DNA of 64,000 bases from Clostridiaceae bacterium (GTDB lineage Bacteria; Bacillota; Clostridia; Saccharofermentanales; DTU023), in the NCBI GenBank assembly GCA_012841015.1, contig DUVN01000030.1:1-64000 (forward strand), written 5' to 3'. Below, piece by piece: positions 61,436 to 64,000 of the stretch. The notes below the pieces were generated by a model. The model was not told the DNA's origin and did no database searches. It saw only the letters and a list, made by a program, of their open reading frames with translations. A program made the position numbers and the translations under genes. Within the stretch, counting starts at the first letter, position 1; every line of letters starts with the position of its first letter.

Positions 61436-62371
61436 ATGATGAGGTTAAAGAGAAAAAAACAGCGCACGCGCCACTTGGGTCAAGACGGACTTATCGTAGC
61501 TTCTCCGTTTTTGTTGCCGAGCCTGATTGGTTTCGCTGTTTTTTCTTTTATTCCTTTGTTGATCTCTATTTTGATCAGTCTCACCGATTGGAACGGGCTC
61601 GATGAATTGACCGCCAAAGGGTTTTTGCGAGATCACTATGTCGGGCTTGACAATTACAGGACTATTTTAGGAAGTGATGAGTTTTGGAAAGTCTTGAAGA
61701 ATACAGGGCTCTACATTGTCATGTATATTCCGTTGATGCTTGTGGTTTCCATCGCTATCGCGCATTTGTTGAGCAGACCGCGACGCGGTGTCGGTGTGTT
61801 CCGTGTGCTCTACTATATTCCCGTTCTGACGTCTTGGGTAGCCGCTTCCTTGATATGGAAATCTGTTCTCTCACCGAAATTCGGCGCGATCAATAGTGTC
61901 CTTGAGATACTGGGAATTCAGGGGCCCGGTTGGCTTTTAGATGAGAAATGGGCGATGCCCGCCATCGTTCTTGTGTCCGTATGGAAGGACATGGGGTTCT
62001 TTGGCCTGATATTGCTTTCCGGAATAGTCGGGATTAATAAAAGTTACTATGAGGCCGCTGAGATTGATGGCGCAGGCGGCTGGACTAAATTTTGGCGCAT
62101 AACGCTTCCGCTGTTGACGCCCGCCATTTTTTACGTGCTGATTGTCAGTCTCATCAACGCGTTTCAGCTATTCCCGCAGATCATGATCATGACTGATGGC
62201 GGCCCAAATGGAGCAACACAAGTGATGGTCGAACGCATCTATAAATATGGATTCCGGTACTACAAAATGGGTTATGCTTCGGCACTATCGTGGATTCTCT
62301 TTGTCATCATCATGGTCTGCACGATGGTTCAAATGCGCGGACAAAAGAAGTGGGTGAACTTTGACACATAA
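61436..62371 (+). CDS. Sugar ABC transporter permease (MalF-type)
   Basis: The product has 311 residues and six membrane helices, with a periplasmic loop around LTAKGFLRDHYVGLDNYRTILG. The coupling EAA loop is YYEAAEIDGAGGWTKFWRITLPLLTPAIFY. ATG 61439 is an alternative start. It forms half of the import channel; the next permease overlaps by 11 nt. Confidence 0.94.
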   Translation: MMRLKRKKQRTRHLGQDGLIVASPFLLPSLIGFAVFSFIPLLISILISLTDWNGLDELTAKGFLRDHYVGLDNYRTILGSDEFWKVLKNTGLYIVMYIPLMLVVSIAIAHLLSRPRRGVGVFRVLYYIPVLTSWVAASLIWKSVLSPKFGAINSVLEILGIQGPGWLLDEKWAMPAIVLVSVWKDMGFFGLILLSGIVGINKSYYEAAEIDGAGGWTKFWRITLPLLTPAIFYVLIVSLINAFQLFPQIMIMTDGGPNGATQVMVERIYKYGFRYYKMGYASALSWILFVIIMVCTMVQMRGQKKWVNFDT

Positions 62372-63188
62372 AAGACGGTACAATTCAGCACTTTATTACA
62401 TCATTGCCATTCTTGTTGCAGTCGTCGCCATGGTGCCCTTTTTTTGGATGGTTGCTACGTCCTTAAAGGCTAGAGGCGCACTGATGGCCATCCCCATTGA
62501 ATGGATACCGAAAGAACCGACGCTTGGTGCGTATGTTAAGGTTTTTTCACGTTTTCCATTTTTAAAAACGATTGGCAATAGCCTGTTTATTTCTATCACC
62601 TATACTTTGATCACCTTAATTTCTGCATCAATGGCAGCCTTTGCTTTTGCAAAAATTAAGTTTCCAAAAGCTGAACTGTTATTGAAGTGTTTTCTAGCGA
62701 CAATGATGATCCCCACACAGGTAACGATGATTCCACTTTTTGTGGTAATGAATCGCCTCGGTTGGATTAACTCATTTAGAAGTGTCATTCTACCATCTAT
62801 CTTTCGTCCGTTTGCCATGTTTCTTTTGGTGCAACAAATGCGAACGATACCGGATGACTTTCTAAATGCTGCGCGTATTGATGGAGCGAGCACATTTCAG
62901 ATTTACCGCCACGTAGCGCTTCCCCTTTGTGTCCCGACGCTCGCTACACTTGCCATCACTACGTTTATGGAATCGTGGAATGACTATCTCTGGCCACTTC
63001 TGATGTTAACCGATAAGACAAAAATGACACTTCCAATTGCTCTTGCGACTTTAAACGGGCAATACGCGACAGAATACAATGTCCTCATGGCAGGAAGTTT
63101 AATGTCCATGATTCCAATTATTCTTGTCTACATTTTTGCTCAGCGATATTTCAAAAAAGGGATGATAGCAGGGGGTATTAAGGGCTAG
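62361..63188 (+). CDS. Sugar ABC transporter permease (MalG-type)
   Basis: The product has 275 residues with a TTG start overlapping the MalF-type gene. It has six helices, MVPFFWMVATSLKARGALM near the N-terminus and the EAA loop LNAARIDGASTFQIYRHVALPLCVPTLATL. It pairs with the preceding permease. An ATPase gene starts about 0.8 kb downstream. Confidence 0.94.
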   Translation: MTHKRRYNSALYYIIAILVAVVAMVPFFWMVATSLKARGALMAIPIEWIPKEPTLGAYVKVFSRFPFLKTIGNSLFISITYTLITLISASMAAFAFAKIKFPKAELLLKCFLATMMIPTQVTMIPLFVVMNRLGWINSFRSVILPSIFRPFAMFLLVQQMRTIPDDFLNAARIDGASTFQIYRHVALPLCVPTLATLAITTFMESWNDYLWPLLMLTDKTKMTLPIALATLNGQYATEYNVLMAGSLMSMIPIILVYIFAQRYFKKGMIAGGIKG

Positions 63189-63270
63189 TTCATCAAAACA
63201 ATCTAGTACGATAATTTTTGAGAGTAGAGATTTTTGGTTGGGAGTTTTCTAAAACAACTGGAGAAATGAC

Positions 63271-63927
63271 GTGACGATAAGTGCTGTTATTTTCGATCTT
63301 GATGGGGTTTTGACATCAACAGACCGTTTTCATATAGAAGCCTGGCAGACTACATGTGACAAGTGGGGGATACCATTTTGTGCGTCTTTACGCGATAAGT
63401 TGCGTGGAGTAGGCCGAAAAGAATGTGCTCTTCTCATTCTCAATGAAGCGGGAATCACTCTGTCAGAAAAAGAGCTTAAGCGTTTTACTGATGAGAAAAA
63501 CAGGCTCTTTATTTCGCTTCTTGATTCAGCCGGTGAGGATGACGTCCTCCCCGGCGTAATGAAACTTCTAACGAAACTGAAGTCTCAATACCTTCTTGCT
63601 GTTGCGTCGTCAAGCAGAAATGCAAAAGCAATTCTAGAAAACACAGGCCTGTTGTCATTTTTCGATGTTGTCATTGACGGTACGATGATCACTCGTTCAA
63701 AACCGGATCCTGAGGTGTTTCAAAAAGCTGCAGAGGCCATTAATAAACCATACCACGAATGCCTTGTTGTCGAAGATAGTATGGCGGGAGTGGACGCTGC
63801 TTTGACACTTGGTTGCCCGGTAGCCGGTGTTGGTTCTGCGTGTATGGCGAGCGAGGTGACTTATGCATTGATAGAGACGAGAGAACTTGGAGAGATTTTT
63901 TTGAAAGATAACCAAGAAGCCAGATAA
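63271..63927 (+). CDS. pgmB: Beta-phosphoglucomutase (HAD superfamily)
   Basis: The product has 218 residues from GTG 63271, with GGAG 8 bases before. The catalytic Asp pair is in VIFDLDGVLTSTDRFHIEAW, the cap has LRGVGRKECALLIL, then motif II VASSSRN, the Lys in TRSKPDPEVF and the metal site VVEDSMAGVDAAL. Length and motifs fit beta-PGM. It converts beta-glucose 1-phosphate, the product of the GH65 enzyme, into glucose 6-phosphate. Confidence 0.9.
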   Translation: MTISAVIFDLDGVLTSTDRFHIEAWQTTCDKWGIPFCASLRDKLRGVGRKECALLILNEAGITLSEKELKRFTDEKNRLFISLLDSAGEDDVLPGVMKLLTKLKSQYLLAVASSSRNAKAILENTGLLSFFDVVIDGTMITRSKPDPEVFQKAAEAINKPYHECLVVEDSMAGVDAALTLGCPVAGVGSACMASEVTYALIETRELGEIFLKDNQEAR

Positions 63928-63981
63928 TGTTATGACCGTAGAAAACACCTTGTGCAGGCGAAGCGTAAAGGAAGGGTAGAA

Positions 63982-64000
63982 ATGGCGACAGTAACGCTTA
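63982..64000 (+). CDS. Start of a sugar ABC transporter ATP-binding protein (partial)
   Basis: ATG 63982 behind GGAAGGGTAGAA opens MATVTL, the usual N-terminus of MsmK/MalK-type ATPases. Only six codons lie in the window. The context of an importer lacking an ATPase supports the call. Confidence 0.55.

Overview
The window looks like chromosomal DNA of a moderate-GC, low-oxygen Firmicute of clostridial type. The grounds are Shine-Dalgarno-rich short-spaced operons, a T-box leader, a GatCAB-type amidotransferase, a mannose-family PTS, BlaI/M56 and SorC/LacI regulators, and a selenium-dependent-type molybdenum hydroxylase. I cannot name the species. No rRNA, tRNA, phage or intact insertion sequence was seen. 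Most of the sequence is metabolic operons separated by short intergenic segments, and many of those segments carry locally repeated hairpin-like units.

Layout. 1-2.7 kb (minus): aspS fused at its 3' end to a gatC domain, followed by gatA running off the edge. 3-4.9 kb: RDD membrane protein and patatin-like lipase. 5-8.3 kb: a three-gene serine operon (class V aminotransferase, SerA-like dehydrogenase, DUF1015 protein) ending in a terminator that lies inside the first codons of dus. 10-13.7 kb: a lipoprotein, then leuS. 13.8-17 kb: a Met-type T-box and metNIQ. 17.3 kb: dCMP deaminase. 18.7-39.2 kb: a molybdenum region holding a fused molybdenum hydroxylase (XdhA-like), a radical SAM protein, a RocB-like M20 peptidase, MoeA, a DUF364 protein, a FecBCD-type metal transporter, a methyltransferase, MoaC, MoaA, a MoaE-like protein and MogA on the minus strand, then a MoeA-like protein and ModABC on the plus strand. 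40-43.7 kb: an orphan PD-(D/E)XK-like protein and a BlaI/M56 sensor pair; a frameshifted fragment of an M56-like gene lies at 25 kb. 44-51.7 kb: a self-contained sugar PTS operon with SorC regulator, EIIA, EIIB, fused EIICD, a zinc dehydrogenase, a class II aldolase, and its own HPr and Enzyme I. 51.8-64 kb: an alpha-glucoside operon with LacI regulator, GH31, a six-hairpin glycosidase, a GH65 phosphorylase, an ABC sugar importer, beta-phosphoglucomutase and the first codons of a MsmK-type ATPase.

How they work together. ModABC and possibly the FecBCD-type system supply oxyanion or metal, the Moa/Mog/Moe proteins build molybdenum cofactor, and the hydroxylase uses it. In the last operon the importer brings in oligosaccharide, the glycosidases trim it, the GH65 enzyme would release beta-glucose 1-phosphate and the mutase would convert this to glucose 6-phosphate. 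In the PTS operon the phosphate relay EI-HPr-EIIA-EIIB is encoded together with a dehydrogenase and aldolase able to feed a ketose phosphate into glycolysis.

Most unusual points: the AspRS-GatC fusion; the fused EIICD with dedicated EI and HPr; eight intergenic clusters of short repeats, each with its own unit, most of them hairpin-forming and located 3' of genes; a perfect 20-bp LacI-type palindrome inside the GH31 coding sequence matching the one in front of lacI; a terminator embedded in the dus N-terminal codons; and a three-way-junction-like RNA between modA and modB.
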